Translations under genes and position numbers: made by a program
Part shown: positions 8,641-16,337 of the stretch, piece by piece
Layout of the letters: the number at the start of each line of letters is the position of its first letter
Numbering within the stretch: the stretch's first letter is position 1
Notes under the pieces: model-generated
Database searches by the model: none
What the model saw: the letters and a program-made list of their open reading frames with translations, nothing else
Told to the model about the DNA's origin: nothing
NCBI GenBank assembly: GCA_034659915.1
Contig: JAYEID010000013.1
Location: forward strand, 138,917-184,270
Reading direction: 5' to 3'
Length of the DNA: 45,354 nucleotides
Origin: Patescibacteria group bacterium
GTDB taxonomy: Bacteria; Patescibacteriota; WWE3; JAUXAW01; JAYEID01

Positions 8641-9108
8641 ATGAAAATTAATTGGGATTATTTTGAAAAGATCAAACCGATTTTGAGAAAGCTCTGCAGA
8701 AAAGTGGAAGGAGACTTTGTGGTTTTTGGATCAGCTCCCCTTTATCTGTTTGGTGCTTTGAAGTTTGAGGGGTTAGGGAATATGCATGATTTAGATATTC
8801 TTTTAGATGGACATGTGAAGAATTCTGCCATTGAAAAAACTGTTTACTTTGAGAATGACAAGAATCAAAAACTTTATAAACTATCTATTGATGGTGTGAA
8901 TATTGATGTGGGAACTCTTTGGCCTGGACATGAGGAGTGGTTTGAAAAGGTTTTTGAAAATTCGCAGGAAATTAATGGTTACAAATTTGCTAGTTTGGAG
9001 ACTGTTCTAGAATGGAAAAAACGAAATATAAAAAAGTACGATCGCAAAAAAGATAAGGAAGCAATTGCTAGAATAAAGAAATTTTTACCAACCTACGGGA
9101 CTGGGTGA
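8641..9108 (+). CDS. Nucleotidyltransferase-fold protein
   Basis: 155 aa. FVVFGSAPLYLFGAL followed by HDLDILLDG gives the G-S ... D-x-D signature of the polymerase-beta-like nucleotidyltransferase superfamily, with a third acidic strand in INGVNIDVG-like sequence (GVNIDVGTLWPG). The C-terminal helix YKFASLETVLEWKKRN resembles small nucleotidyltransferases of the AbiEii/MNT type. It starts 10 bp after the lamin-tail gene. No HEPN partner is adjacent, so a MNT-HEPN toxin-antitoxin reading is not supported. The substrate is unknown. Confidence 0.65.
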   Translation: MKINWDYFEKIKPILRKLCRKVEGDFVVFGSAPLYLFGALKFEGLGNMHDLDILLDGHVKNSAIEKTVYFENDKNQKLYKLSIDGVNIDVGTLWPGHEEWFEKVFENSQEINGYKFASLETVLEWKKRNIKKYDRKKDKEAIARIKKFLPTYGTG

Positions 9109-9157
9109 AAACCCGCTCATATCTTCAGTTGGGCACGAAAAGATACGAGCGGGGTTT
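9108..9157. terminator. Long stem-loop between convergent genes
   Basis: AAACCCGCTC pairs with GAGCGGGGTTT and TATCTT with AAGATA around a 14-nt loop, about 16 bp in total. It separates the plus-strand nucleotidyltransferase gene from the minus-strand gene ending at 9173. There is no clear T-run on either side, so termination activity is likely but unproven. Confidence 0.5.
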
Positions 9158-9172
9158 GGATGAGGTTTGGTC

Positions 9173-9757
9173 CTACCCTTCTTTGTCCTTGTCATAGTTT
9201 TCCGTAAACGTTTGTATAGTCTGGACCCGATCATTTATATAGGCAAGTGCCTTAGAAAGTGCATCTAGATCCTCGAGACTTATTGTTAGGGGTTCCCTGT
9301 ATTGGTCTAAGATAGTAACCTTCTCTTTTTCGGTTTCCCAGCAAATTTGGGAAAGGCTACATTCAGTTGAAGTGGGAACGATTTTGAGCTTCCCGGTTCG
9401 TTCGGTGGTTACTGCTAATTCAGGTTCGGAGTGTTCTCTTATACCGTTTTGCCAAAAAGTTTTTTGGTTGCTGTTGTTTCCGAAGCGTAAACCCACTTGG
9501 GCACGGATGATGCTTGTGCCCTTAAGTACGAGCTTTGCATCCAGGCTTTGTCCCTTCGAAAGGTCTCCTTCCAGTTCTAGAAGTGCTGACTGAGGTACAG
9601 GGACCATTGCTTCTTTGCTTATTCCCCTGTGCCATTGAACTTTAATGTAGAACAGATAGGAAATTCCTTCTTCAGTTTCTACCTCAGTGATGCATTTGGG
9701 TATGGCACGAACTTTTGTAGTGCGCTTCTTGGTTCCTTTTATTTTTATATTTTTCAC
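9173..9757 (-). CDS. Hypothetical protein, strong Shine-Dalgarno
   Basis: 194 aa, start GTG with GGAG 6-7 nt upstream. The N-terminus is basic (MKNIKIKGTKKRTTKVRAIPK); the rest is mixed alpha/beta with no membrane segment or signal peptide. Segments such as MVPVPQSALLELEGDLSKGQSLDAKLVLKG suggest a beta-barrel or sandwich, but I do not recognise a family. It resembles the minus-strand gene at 12774-13364 in style: isolated, good Shine-Dalgarno, GTG start, opposed to its neighbours. Confidence 0.6.
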   Translation of the reverse strand: MKNIKIKGTKKRTTKVRAIPKCITEVETEEGISYLFYIKVQWHRGISKEAMVPVPQSALLELEGDLSKGQSLDAKLVLKGTSIIRAQVGLRFGNNSNQKTFWQNGIREHSEPELAVTTERTGKLKIVPTSTECSLSQICWETEKEKVTILDQYREPLTISLEDLDALSKALAYINDRVQTIQTFTENYDKDKEG

Positions 9758-9782
9758 TTTTCTCTCCTCTCTTGCTTTTTAT

Positions 9783-9810
9783 GTATTATTTAGTTTCAAT
9801 TTTGGTTCAA
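9783..9810 (-). promoter_or_regulatory. Candidate promoter for the 9173-9757 gene
   Basis: Read on the minus strand: TTGAAC (9810-9805), a 16-bp spacer and TAATAC (9788-9783), about 25 bp upstream of the GTG start. The surrounding sequence is very AT-rich. Confidence 0.35.
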
Positions 9811-9970
9811 ATTTTCAATACTTGTTTGAATAATAACACATAGGTTTAGTAGGTTTGGAGTCGGTTTTAGGATTATGTTATTCTCTTTATTGGACATAAC
9901 AGTGTTCTTGCAAAGACTTCTTGGATAAGGTTTAAGTGCAGATAAGCGAAGAAAGGATAGGAGCTGAAAA

Positions 9971-9980
9971 AGGGAGGTGA
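9971..9980 (+). promoter_or_regulatory. Strong ribosome binding site deciding a TTG start
   Basis: AGGGAGGTGA is an extended match to the anti-Shine-Dalgarno, 6 nt before TTG 9987. It fixes an otherwise doubtful start and contrasts with the absence of such sites before core genes in this window. Confidence 0.75.
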
Positions 9981-9986
9981 GTTGGG

Positions 9987-10367
9987 TTGTTTTCGCTACT
10001 TAGAAATACGGGTAAGCAGTTAAAGGAGGCTTGGAACCGGTTTTTTTTACGGTTCCTGAGTAGGGCTCGCATTCTTGTTTTCGCTATTGAAGAGTATCCC
10101 GAGGTTCAGGAGTTGGTTTTCGAGTTGGAAAAGGCAGGTTGTGTAGTTGACTTTTGTAACCGACCTGCCATAGTTTGTGGGAATGTGCAAAAGCACTGTG
10201 ACCTTGTAGTCTTTTTCGCAGATGGGTTGGATGTAGCACCCCTTATTGGCGCCTATGTTGACAGTAATGATGCTCCTCGGGTAGCCGCAGTTACTGCTTA
10301 TGAGAGCAAAATTTCGCGGTTGCAAGCGGCGGGAGCTCATCCTGTGGTGCTGTTAACGAAGGATTAG
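9987..10367 (+). CDS. Pseudo-receiver-like small protein
   Basis: 126 aa, TTG start set by the Shine-Dalgarno at 9971-9980. A basic amphipathic N-terminus (residues 1-27) precedes an alternating beta/alpha domain: ARILVFAIEEYPEVQELVFE, KAGCVVDFCNRP, HCDLVVFFADGLD, APRVAAVTAYESK, AGAHPVVLLTKD. This matches the layout of a response-regulator receiver, but the position of the phosphorylated Asp is hydrophobic (F), so it cannot work as a normal receiver. A second protein of the same kind is encoded at 23592-23987. Function unknown. Confidence 0.55.
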   Translation: MFSLLRNTGKQLKEAWNRFFLRFLSRARILVFAIEEYPEVQELVFELEKAGCVVDFCNRPAIVCGNVQKHCDLVVFFADGLDVAPLIGAYVDSNDAPRVAAVTAYESKISRLQAAGAHPVVLLTKD

Positions 10368-10382
10368 CTACTTTTTTCTGTT

Positions 10383-10428
10383 CCGGAGTAGTAGTACGAA
10401 GCTGCTACTCCGGCTTCTTTTTTACTTT
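10383..10428 (+). terminator. Intrinsic terminator after the pseudo-receiver gene
   Basis: CCGGAGTAGTAG (10383-10394) pairs with CTGCTACTCCGG (10402-10413) around a 7-nt loop, followed by a T-rich run (10415-10428). It isolates the small gene from the downstream baeRF operon. Confidence 0.85.
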
Positions 10429-10450
10429 TCTCAAATATGTTAAAATTCTT

Positions 10451-11638
10451 ATGGAGATGGGTGCTTATACCGATACTATTTCTAGATTAATTTCTTATTC
10501 TGCTTCTCCTGATTCTTCTTTATTTTTTCTTAGCGCATACCTTCCTAAAAAAGGTAGGAACAAAGATGAAGTTAATAAACATGTTAAGTCACATATTTTC
10601 TCTGTTTTTCGTAATCATCAAGAATTGAAGAAGTACAAGGATTTGCGGCATGCGGTTGTTAAAGCTGTTCAAACTCAAGTGGATCTTCTGGATACTTTAC
10701 GGCAGGGCTTAGCCATATTTGTTAAGGTTAATTTGGATAAATTAACTGGTGCAGGTAGTGAAATACCAGAAGAGGACGTATTTGTTTTAGCATTAAACCG
10801 TGCTCCTAGAAAAGAGTTAAGGATTGGGAAAACATTTGATCTAGATCAGCTGGTTTGGATGAATAATGTAGCAGCTACAGCTTTGGTAATGAGCCTTCAA
10901 GGTAAGGAGGCGAAACTATACTGTATTGATTTGGGAGGTATTAAACCGGAGACAAAGCAACAGGTTCCAGTAGAAGTAAAGGAGGAGCCCGAGTATTTGG
11001 AGCAATTTTCTCCCATTGACTTTCGAGGAATGTACCATGGTACAGGATCAGAAAAGGTTAGTCGTCGAAGAGAAATGGAAAGGGAGCAGCTTCTTAGAGA
11101 TGTGAAAGAAGCTATAAAGACAAAAATGGTACCTTCCAATTATAAATTTTTAATAATTTATGCTTCTTCTAACTTTTCGGAATTGGTGCCTTCGCTAGTT
11201 AATGACCCAACAATTGCCCCTGCTAGTACAAGGGTGGTTGTGGAAGAAAAAACTATTGAGGATGAAACTGCGTTGAAAAAGGATGCTCGGGAAAAGGTTG
11301 CTCAAGCTCAGGAAGAACAGAAAGAACAGTTTTTAAACAGAGCCAGAGAAGTCCCGGATCGGTATGTGGAGGGTTGGCAGGATGTTGTTCGGGAAGCGCG
11401 AGAAGGAAGTATTGGTATGCTTTTTGTGAAACCCGATTTGGAAATGCACGGTTCTGTTTTAGATGAGGAGTTCCCCCATTTGCAAAAGTATCCCGGTAGT
11501 CGAGAGGTTACTGATTTGGCACCGTGGGTAGTGAGACGAGTAGTGAGGACCGATGGGGAAGTTGTTGTGTGGCGGGGACCAGTGGCGAGGGATTTACCGG
11601 ACATCGCTGCATTCCTGCGGTATAGGAAGGAAAGTTAA
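10451..11638 (+). CDS. baeRF-like protein (bacterial eRF1/Vms1-fold family)
   Basis: 395 aa. The layout follows the bacterial archaeo-eukaryotic release-factor-like (baeRF) families: an N-terminal domain with FFLSAYLPKK and LRQGLAIFVKVN; a central FRGMYHGTGSEKVSRRREME followed by a long helix and NYKFLIIYASSNFSELVPSL; and a C-terminal L7Ae-like segment (REGSIGMLFVKPDLEMHGSV, then DGEVVVWRGP and AAFLRYRK). These families are thought to act on the ribosome, in peptide release or rescue. The next gene is a ribosome hibernation factor, which supports a ribosome-linked role. The subfamily cannot be named from sequence alone. Confidence 0.6.
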   Translation: MEMGAYTDTISRLISYSASPDSSLFFLSAYLPKKGRNKDEVNKHVKSHIFSVFRNHQELKKYKDLRHAVVKAVQTQVDLLDTLRQGLAIFVKVNLDKLTGAGSEIPEEDVFVLALNRAPRKELRIGKTFDLDQLVWMNNVAATALVMSLQGKEAKLYCIDLGGIKPETKQQVPVEVKEEPEYLEQFSPIDFRGMYHGTGSEKVSRRREMEREQLLRDVKEAIKTKMVPSNYKFLIIYASSNFSELVPSLVNDPTIAPASTRVVVEEKTIEDETALKKDAREKVAQAQEEQKEQFLNRAREVPDRYVEGWQDVVREAREGSIGMLFVKPDLEMHGSVLDEEFPHLQKYPGSREVTDLAPWVVRRVVRTDGEVVVWRGPVARDLPDIAAFLRYRKES

Positions 11639-11646
11639 GGGAATGT

Positions 11647-11702
11647 CCGCTAAGGAAAAACCTTCGAGGTTTTTGGAACCTCGAAGGTTGAGGAATTGGC
11701 GG
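11647..11702 (+). repeat. Composite palindromic element, copy in the hpf leader
   Basis: Outer arms CCGCTAA/TTGGCGG (one T-G wobble), internal loop GGAAAAA / TTGAGGAA, inner inverted pair AACCTTCGAGGTT and AACCTCGAAGGTT. It occupies the space between the baeRF-like stop and the hibernation factor ATG (17 nt downstream), so in the transcript it is a hairpin in the hpf leader. Confidence 0.85.
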
Positions 11703-11719
11703 GATTGAAAGAACGTTTT

Positions 11720-12028
11720 ATGAGAATACAAATAATAGGTGACGGTATGGAAATTAATGACCATATTCGTGACTTAATTGAAGACAAATTAGGTTCGCAG
11801 TTGGATAAACTGCTCAAAGATTTTGATAGGGACATTAAAACAGCAAAAGTACGGATACGTGAACATCCGGAAGGTTATGAAGTTAGCTTTGAAATGCACC
11901 TTCCGGGAAAAAAACACATTTTTGCCGAACGTGTTTCTGACCGCTTAACTTTAGCCTTTACTGAGCTTCGAGAGAGTGTAGAAAGGCAGCTTGAGCGTTA
12001 TCGCGGTGATTTGATGTACGGGCGTTGA
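11720..12028 (+). CDS. hpf: Ribosome hibernation promoting factor, short form (HPF/YfiA)
   Basis: 102 aa from ATG 11720; the longer TTG-started frame (11696) would begin inside the upstream palindrome. MRIQIIGDGMEINDHIRDLIEDKL, AKVRIREHPEGYEVSFEMHLP and FAERVSDRLTLAFTELRESVERQL follow the S30AE/YfiA domain. It binds the 30S decoding centre and silences ribosomes in stationary phase or stress. The C-terminal dimerisation domain of long HPF is absent. It sits between the baeRF-like gene and a flavin-type reductase, and the hairpin at 11647-11702 in its leader could affect its translation (inference). Confidence 0.88.
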   Translation: MRIQIIGDGMEINDHIRDLIEDKLGSQLDKLLKDFDRDIKTAKVRIREHPEGYEVSFEMHLPGKKHIFAERVSDRLTLAFTELRESVERQLERYRGDLMYGR

Positions 12029-12060
12029 ACTTGGCGAGTTTCTACTAACCTTCAATTTTT

Positions 12061-12753
12061 ATGGAAGAAGTTGTAACTATTTTAATGACAGAATTTGTTA
12101 CTCATGATGTTAAGCGGTTTGTTTTAGAGAAACCGAAGAATTACAAATTCACTCCCGGTCAAGCAACTGAAATTTCAATAAATAAACCGGAGTGGAAAGA
12201 TGAACGCCGCCCCTTCACTTTTACTTCTCTCAATAAAGACAAAGTTCTCGAATTTACAATAAAAGGATACCCGGAACATAGTGGGGTTACCGAACAGCTG
12301 CACAAATTGATTCCGGGAGATGAGTTGATTGTGCGTGACCCGTGGGGAACGATTAACTATAAAGGCTCCGGTGTTTTTATTGCGGGTGGTGCAGGGGTTA
12401 CACCTTTTATTGCTATTTTTCGTAGTCTTAGGGAACGCGGTGATTTGTCCGGAAATAAATTATTTTTTTCGAATAAAACCGCCCAGGATGTGATTTTGGA
12501 AAAAGAATTTCGAGAAATGTTTCCGGAGGGTGACTTAGTATTGACGCTGACTGAGGAGGAGTGTTGCGGTTACGACGATCGTTATATTGACAAAGAGTTT
12601 TTAGAAGAAGAAATTGACGATTTCTCGCAAAACTTTTACGTGTGCGGACCGCCGGGGATGGTCAGGGATATGAAAAAATATTTAAATGAGCTGGGTGCGG
12701 AAATGGATTCCGTGGTTTTTGAAGGAAAAAGCACCCGTGGTGCTAACGGTTAG
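12061..12753 (+). CDS. FAD/NAD(P)-binding oxidoreductase of the ferredoxin-reductase family
   Basis: 230 aa. An N-terminal FAD barrel with ERRPFTFTS (the R-x-[YF]-[ST]-x-[ST] flavin motif) and an NAD(P) domain with GSGVFIAGGAGVTPFIAIF and the terminal FYVCGPPGMV. There is no [2Fe-2S] domain, so electrons probably pass to a separate partner. It starts 32 bp after hpf and is probably in the same operon; linkage of a flavin reductase with HPF hints at a redox signal in dormancy, which is inference. Its last codons and stop (12751-12753) lie inside a hairpin that serves as terminator, and the tail STRGANG is probably hairpin-derived. Confidence 0.85.
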   Translation: MEEVVTILMTEFVTHDVKRFVLEKPKNYKFTPGQATEISINKPEWKDERRPFTFTSLNKDKVLEFTIKGYPEHSGVTEQLHKLIPGDELIVRDPWGTINYKGSGVFIAGGAGVTPFIAIFRSLRERGDLSGNKLFFSNKTAQDVILEKEFREMFPEGDLVLTLTEEECCGYDDRYIDKEFLEEEIDDFSQNFYVCGPPGMVRDMKKYLNELGAEMDSVVFEGKSTRGANG

Positions 12754-12771
12754 CGACCACGGGTTGGGTAA
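12724..12771. terminator. Hairpin over the reductase stop codon; terminator and degenerate composite element
   Basis: ACCCGTGGT (12733-12741) pairs with ACCACGGGT (12756-12764); CTAAC/GTTAG pairing is possible within the loop. On the minus strand the stem is followed by GC and five T, so it ends the gene at 12774-13364. It is bounded by GGAAAAA (12724-12730) and TTGGGTAA (12764-12771), the boxes of the composite elements, but no outer arms remain. Confidence 0.6.
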
Positions 12772-12773
12772 CG

Positions 12774-13364
12774 TTACAGCTGAGTTTCTAAGAGTCCCGA
12801 TCCTTTTTCTATATTGATGTAGGCCCTCACGGGAATGGTGCAAAAGAGTGCGTACAGTTCGCCCCAAAGAGTAATAGTTTCCCCACTCTTTCCTGGTTTC
12901 TTGCGCATATTTAACCGGAAGTCAACCAGTCGGGGGAGGCCATTTAGACCCTCCACTTCCAAAGAAACTATGGGAGCAGGGTTCCCATGATTTTCATAAC
13001 CGATTCGTGCGTTGCTCGCTAAGAGATCGAGGTCTTCGGGAAAACCCACTACTCTTAGGGTTACATTTTTCGTTATCAGTGGGGCGATAGGTACGGGAAC
13101 ACTAGGTGTGAATTCAATTGTTCCTTCGTACGGACCGGAAGTATTCTTGGGATTGTAATTCCTGACAATAACTGCTTTGTACGGGTTGTCACTCACGCCG
13201 TAAAAACTTTCCAGGTCTTCTCTATCTTTAGGAATTTCCCAGAGATGGTGAATCCAATACCTTTTACCGTCTTCGCAGGTGAACGCAAGTGCCACGTTCC
13301 TGTCCTCTTTTGCCCGTGTGAAAAGCTTTTCTCCGGGTCCCTTATAGATCCTTCTCGTTTGCAC
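12774..13364 (-). CDS. Hypothetical protein with GTG start
   Basis: 196 aa. GTG start with AGGAG about 8 nt upstream. No signal peptide or membrane segment. The N-terminal half (KLFTRAKEDRNVALAFTCEDGKRYWIHHLWEI) looks alpha/beta; the second half is beta-rich (TIEFTPSVPVPIAPLITKNV; SLEVEGLNGLPRLVDFRLNM). I recognise no family. It is convergent with the reductase gene and isolated on its strand. Confidence 0.6.
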   Translation of the reverse strand: MQTRRIYKGPGEKLFTRAKEDRNVALAFTCEDGKRYWIHHLWEIPKDREDLESFYGVSDNPYKAVIVRNYNPKNTSGPYEGTIEFTPSVPVPIAPLITKNVTLRVVGFPEDLDLLASNARIGYENHGNPAPIVSLEVEGLNGLPRLVDFRLNMRKKPGKSGETITLWGELYALFCTIPVRAYINIEKGSGLLETQL

Positions 13365-13511
13365 AGTCTTTCTCCTTGTTTTCTATAGCTCCCTTATTGG
13401 GGAGCATTTTAGTGGGAATAACGGGAATTTAATGCTACCAGAGATTGGCCTAAATTTCCATATTTTTGCGATTTGTGATAAGAGTTGATCTTCGTCGTTA
13501 CATTAACCGTA

Positions 13512-14354
13512 ATGCCCGTGTTTTATCTCAATGGAGATTTTGTTCCAGAAGAGCAAGCGAAAGTAGGGGTTTTGGATTTGGGGTTACTTCGGGGTTACGG
13601 TGTTTTTGAATTCTTACGAGCTTATTCTGGTAAGTTCTTCCTCTTGGATAAGCATTTGGAAAGGTTTTGGAACTCTGCCCGGACTGTAGATCTTGAGCCA
13701 CCACTGACAAAGAAAAAGGCAAAAGAAATTTTGAACAAACTCTTGGAGAAAAATGAATTTGGAGACGCGGCAGTACGTATGGTTCTTACTGGTGGTACTT
13801 CCCCAGACGGTTTTACAAGACCGGAAAATGGCCCCAATTTTTTTATTATTGCCCAAAAATTGCACCGACTTCCTTCAGATTTTTATCGACAGGGCGTGAA
13901 ACTGGTAACACTCGAACACGAGAGAATATATCCTCGGTCCAAAACCTTGTGTTATACCAAAGCTTTTGCAAATCACTCCCGCAAAGATTGCTCTGGTGCT
14001 TATGAAATTCTTTATATAAAAAACGGCGAGATCTACGAAGTCTCCACCGGCAATTTTTTCTTATTTAAAGGAGATAAACTAATTACGGCTCGAGAAGGTG
14101 TGCTGTTAGGTTTAACACGGGAGGTGGTTTTAGAATTGGCAAGAGATAGCTTTGAGATTGAGATACGTAACCTGCGGGTAGCGGAGTTAGATGATGCGGA
14201 TGAAGCGTTTATTACATCTACTAATAAGGAGGTGCTTCCGGTTGTTCAAATTGATAAAACAATTATTGGAACCGGCGCTCCCGGCCCAAAAACCCAGCAG
14301 GTTATAAAAATGTTTAAGCATTTCATTTCTTTACGTGTAACGTATAACGTTTAA
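13512..14354 (+). CDS. Class IV PLP-dependent aminotransferase (BCAT / D-amino acid aminotransferase / ADC lyase fold)
   Basis: 280 aa from ATG 13512, where MPVFYLNGDFVPEEQAKVGV gives the typical beginning; nine extra codons from 13485 are unlikely. Diagnostic segments: DLGLLRGYGVFEFLRAYSG, the candidate Schiff-base lysine in SKTLCYTKAFANHSRKD, GAYEILYIKNGEIYEVSTGN and GVLLGLTREVVLELA. The usual NYL after KT is replaced by CYT. Branched-chain, D-alanine and aminodeoxychorismate enzymes share this fold, so the substrate is not assigned. The gene ends in a run of 7-bp repeats: the last residues RVTYNV and the stop are encoded by CGTGTAA, CGTATAA and CGTTTAA. Confidence 0.8.
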   Translation: MPVFYLNGDFVPEEQAKVGVLDLGLLRGYGVFEFLRAYSGKFFLLDKHLERFWNSARTVDLEPPLTKKKAKEILNKLLEKNEFGDAAVRMVLTGGTSPDGFTRPENGPNFFIIAQKLHRLPSDFYRQGVKLVTLEHERIYPRSKTLCYTKAFANHSRKDCSGAYEILYIKNGEIYEVSTGNFFLFKGDKLITAREGVLLGLTREVVLELARDSFEIEIRNLRVAELDDADEAFITSTNKEVLPVVQIDKTIIGTGAPGPKTQQVIKMFKHFISLRVTYNV

Positions 14355-14361
14355 CGTCTTC
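14334..14361. repeat. Heptamer tract bridging aminotransferase stop and glmS start
   Basis: Four in-phase 7-mers, CGTGTAA, CGTATAA, CGTTTAA and CGTCTTC. The stop codon is inside the third unit and the glmS ATG follows 2 nt after the tract. Confidence 0.8.
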
Positions 14362-14363
14362 CC

Positions 14364-16337
14364 ATGTGCGGAATTATTGCCTATAACGGAAAAAACCAAG
14401 CCTTACCCATTTTGATGGCAGGATTAAAAAGGCTTGAATACCGTGGTTACGATAGTGCGGGTGTTGGTGTGGTTAGTGAAGAGGGGATAAGCGTAGTAAA
14501 AAGGGAAGGAGAGGTTTCTCTTTTAGAAAAAGAATTGAAAACTTCCGATACTCAGGGTTCGTTGGGTATTGCCCACACCCGGTGGGCAACACACGGTGAA
14601 CCAAACCACGGGAATGCACACCCGCATCTTGGTTGTGAGGGAAAGATTGCTATTGTGCACAACGGGATTGTTGAGAATTATAAAGCACTGAGAAAAATGC
14701 TTATTGATAAAGGTCACGAGTTTAGGTCTAAAACAGATAGCGAAGTATTGGTTCATTTGATTGAGAATTTTTTATATAGAGAAAAGTCCCGTCCTTCCGG
14801 GTACCCAAGGGAAAATCCGCGGGGTTTGCGGATGCAATCCCCGGGGGTTGGGGAATTGGGCAGGGAGAAGTTAGAGCAGGCAGTACGTTCTACTCTAAAA
14901 TGCGTGGAGGGAACATTTGGTTTAGCTGTTATCTTTGCAGAGAGCAATAAAATAATTGCTGCTCGGCGTGGCTCACCGCTGGTGGTTGGCATTGGTGATG
15001 GAGAAATGTTTGTGGCCTCTGATGCTTCTGCACTTATGGAGCATACCAAGAAAGTTGTTTATCTAGACGAAAACGAACTGGCAGTGGTTACAAAAGACAG
15101 TTATCGAGTTAGTGACCTTGAAGGTAATTGTGTTGGAAAAGAGGTTAAGGAGATTCGGTGGTCTTTGGAGCAAATTGAGAAGGGCGGTTACAAGTATTTT
15201 ATGCAGAAAGAGATTTTTGAGCAGCCAGAGGTGGTACGAAATAATCTTCGCGGGCGGTTGAAGAGCCGCGAGATTAAGCTAAGTGTTGATGTTGACACTT
15301 CTAGGCTAAGGAAAATTGTTATTACTGCTTGCGGTACAAGCTGGCATGCGGCTTTAATTGGAAAATATTTGTTGGAGGATCTTTGCAGGGTTCCAGTAGA
15401 AGTAGATTACGCTTCTGAACTTCGTTATCGCGAACCAATTATTTCTAAGGATTCTCTTTTAATTGCGATTTCCCAATCGGGGGAAACTGCAGATACACTG
15501 GCAGCACTTCGTGGGGCAAAAAGGAGGGGCGCGCAGACTTTAGGTATTGTAAACGTTGTTGGCTCTACCATTGCTAGGGAAGTGGATTCGGGTATTTATC
15601 TGCACGCCGGACCGGAAATTGGGGTGGCCAGCACCAAAGCTTTTACTACTGAGCTTTCCAGTCTGATTCTCCTTGCGTTGTATTTGAGGAATAATTACAT
15701 GGGCACACCGCCGCAGGAAAAACCTCCGGAATTGGGTCTGCAGAAACCCCGGAGGTTGGGGAATGCGGCGGCCAGTATTAGGAAGTCGCCAGGTTTTAAG
15801 AAACTGTGCAAAGAGCTCTCCTCCATCCCCTTAAAAATGGAGACTGTATTGGAATACACCAAACCAGTCATGGAAGTAGCTGAACGGTTCGAGGATGCTC
15901 ATGATTTCCTTTACCTCGCACGCGGTATTAATTTTCCAATTGCCTTAGAAGGTGCGCTTAAACTTAAGGAACTTTCTTATGCTCATGCTGAGGGTTATCC
16001 AGCGGGTGAGATGAAACACGGTCCCATTGCTTTGATTGAGGAGGGAACACCGGTTGTTTTTATTGCTACTACTTCAAAAACATTAGACAAAACAATTAGC
16101 AACATGGAAGAGGTTCGCGCGCGTGGAGGAGAATTAATTGCTGTAGTGGATGAGGAGTCGGAGGGAGAAGTGGGTGACCTTGCTCAACATAAATTTATAG
16201 TTCCTAAAACTCCAGAGGTCCTTTCCCCACTCCTGACCGTAATTCCCCTGCAACTTCTCTCCTATTATATTGCGGATCTAAGAGGGTTAAATGTAGATAA
16301 ACCCCGCAACCTTGCTAAATCAGTGACCGTAGAGTAA
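14364..16337 (+). CDS. glmS: Glutamine-fructose-6-phosphate aminotransferase (isomerizing) with two repeat-encoded insertions
   Basis: 657 aa against about 600-610 for the family. Makes glucosamine-6-phosphate for peptidoglycan and surface sugars. Cys2 (MCGIIAYNG) is the glutaminase nucleophile; HTRWATHGEPNHGNAHPH, CGTSWHAALIGKY, SQSGETADTLAALR, EIGVASTKAFTTEL, and a C-terminal SIS domain with EGYPAGEMKHGPIALI ending in NLAKSVTVE complete it. The excess length comes largely from two composite palindromic elements read in frame: residues about 147-166 in the glutaminase domain and about 449-470 in the linker between the SIS domains. Both positions are expected surface loops, so activity is probably kept. 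It starts 9 bp after the aminotransferase. Confidence 0.95.
   Translation: MCGIIAYNGKNQALPILMAGLKRLEYRGYDSAGVGVVSEEGISVVKREGEVSLLEKELKTSDTQGSLGIAHTRWATHGEPNHGNAHPHLGCEGKIAIVHNGIVENYKALRKMLIDKGHEFRSKTDSEVLVHLIENFLYREKSRPSGYPRENPRGLRMQSPGVGELGREKLEQAVRSTLKCVEGTFGLAVIFAESNKIIAARRGSPLVVGIGDGEMFVASDASALMEHTKKVVYLDENELAVVTKDSYRVSDLEGNCVGKEVKEIRWSLEQIEKGGYKYFMQKEIFEQPEVVRNNLRGRLKSREIKLSVDVDTSRLRKIVITACGTSWHAALIGKYLLEDLCRVPVEVDYASELRYREPIISKDSLLIAISQSGETADTLAALRGAKRRGAQTLGIVNVVGSTIAREVDSGIYLHAGPEIGVASTKAFTTELSSLILLALYLRNNYMGTPPQEKPPELGLQKPRRLGNAAASIRKSPGFKKLCKELSSIPLKMETVLEYTKPVMEVAERFEDAHDFLYLARGINFPIALEGALKLKELSYAHAEGYPAGEMKHGPIALIEEGTPVVFIATTSKTLDKTISNMEEVRARGGELIAVVDEESEGEVGDLAQHKFIVPKTPEVLSPLLTVIPLQLLSYYIADLRGLNVDKPRNLAKSVTVE
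14804..14860 (+). repeat. Composite palindromic element inside glmS, copy 1 (degenerate)
   Basis: 57 bp, exactly 19 codons. Arms CCCAA/TTGGG, boxes GGGAAAA and TTGGGGAA, and an imperfect inner stem around a loop containing TTTGCGGATGCAA, which matches the loop TTTCTGCGGATCCAA of the copy at 40169. Encodes a Gly/Pro/Arg-rich loop in GlmS. Confidence 0.75.
15708..15771 (+). repeat. Composite palindromic element inside glmS, copy 2
   Basis: Arms CCGCCGCA (15708-15715) / TGCGGCGG (15764-15771), boxes GGAAAAA (15716-15722) and TTGGGGAA (15756-15763), inner stem CCTCCGG/CCGGAGG. The apical loop is in the opposite orientation to that of the copies at 26904 and 40169. Arms are identical to those at 38017-38080. 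Confidence 0.92.

Noticed and set aside
8641-9108. MNT-HEPN toxin-antitoxin pair
   Set aside because: Only the nucleotidyltransferase-fold gene is present; the neighbours are a lamin-tail protein and an unrelated minus-strand gene.
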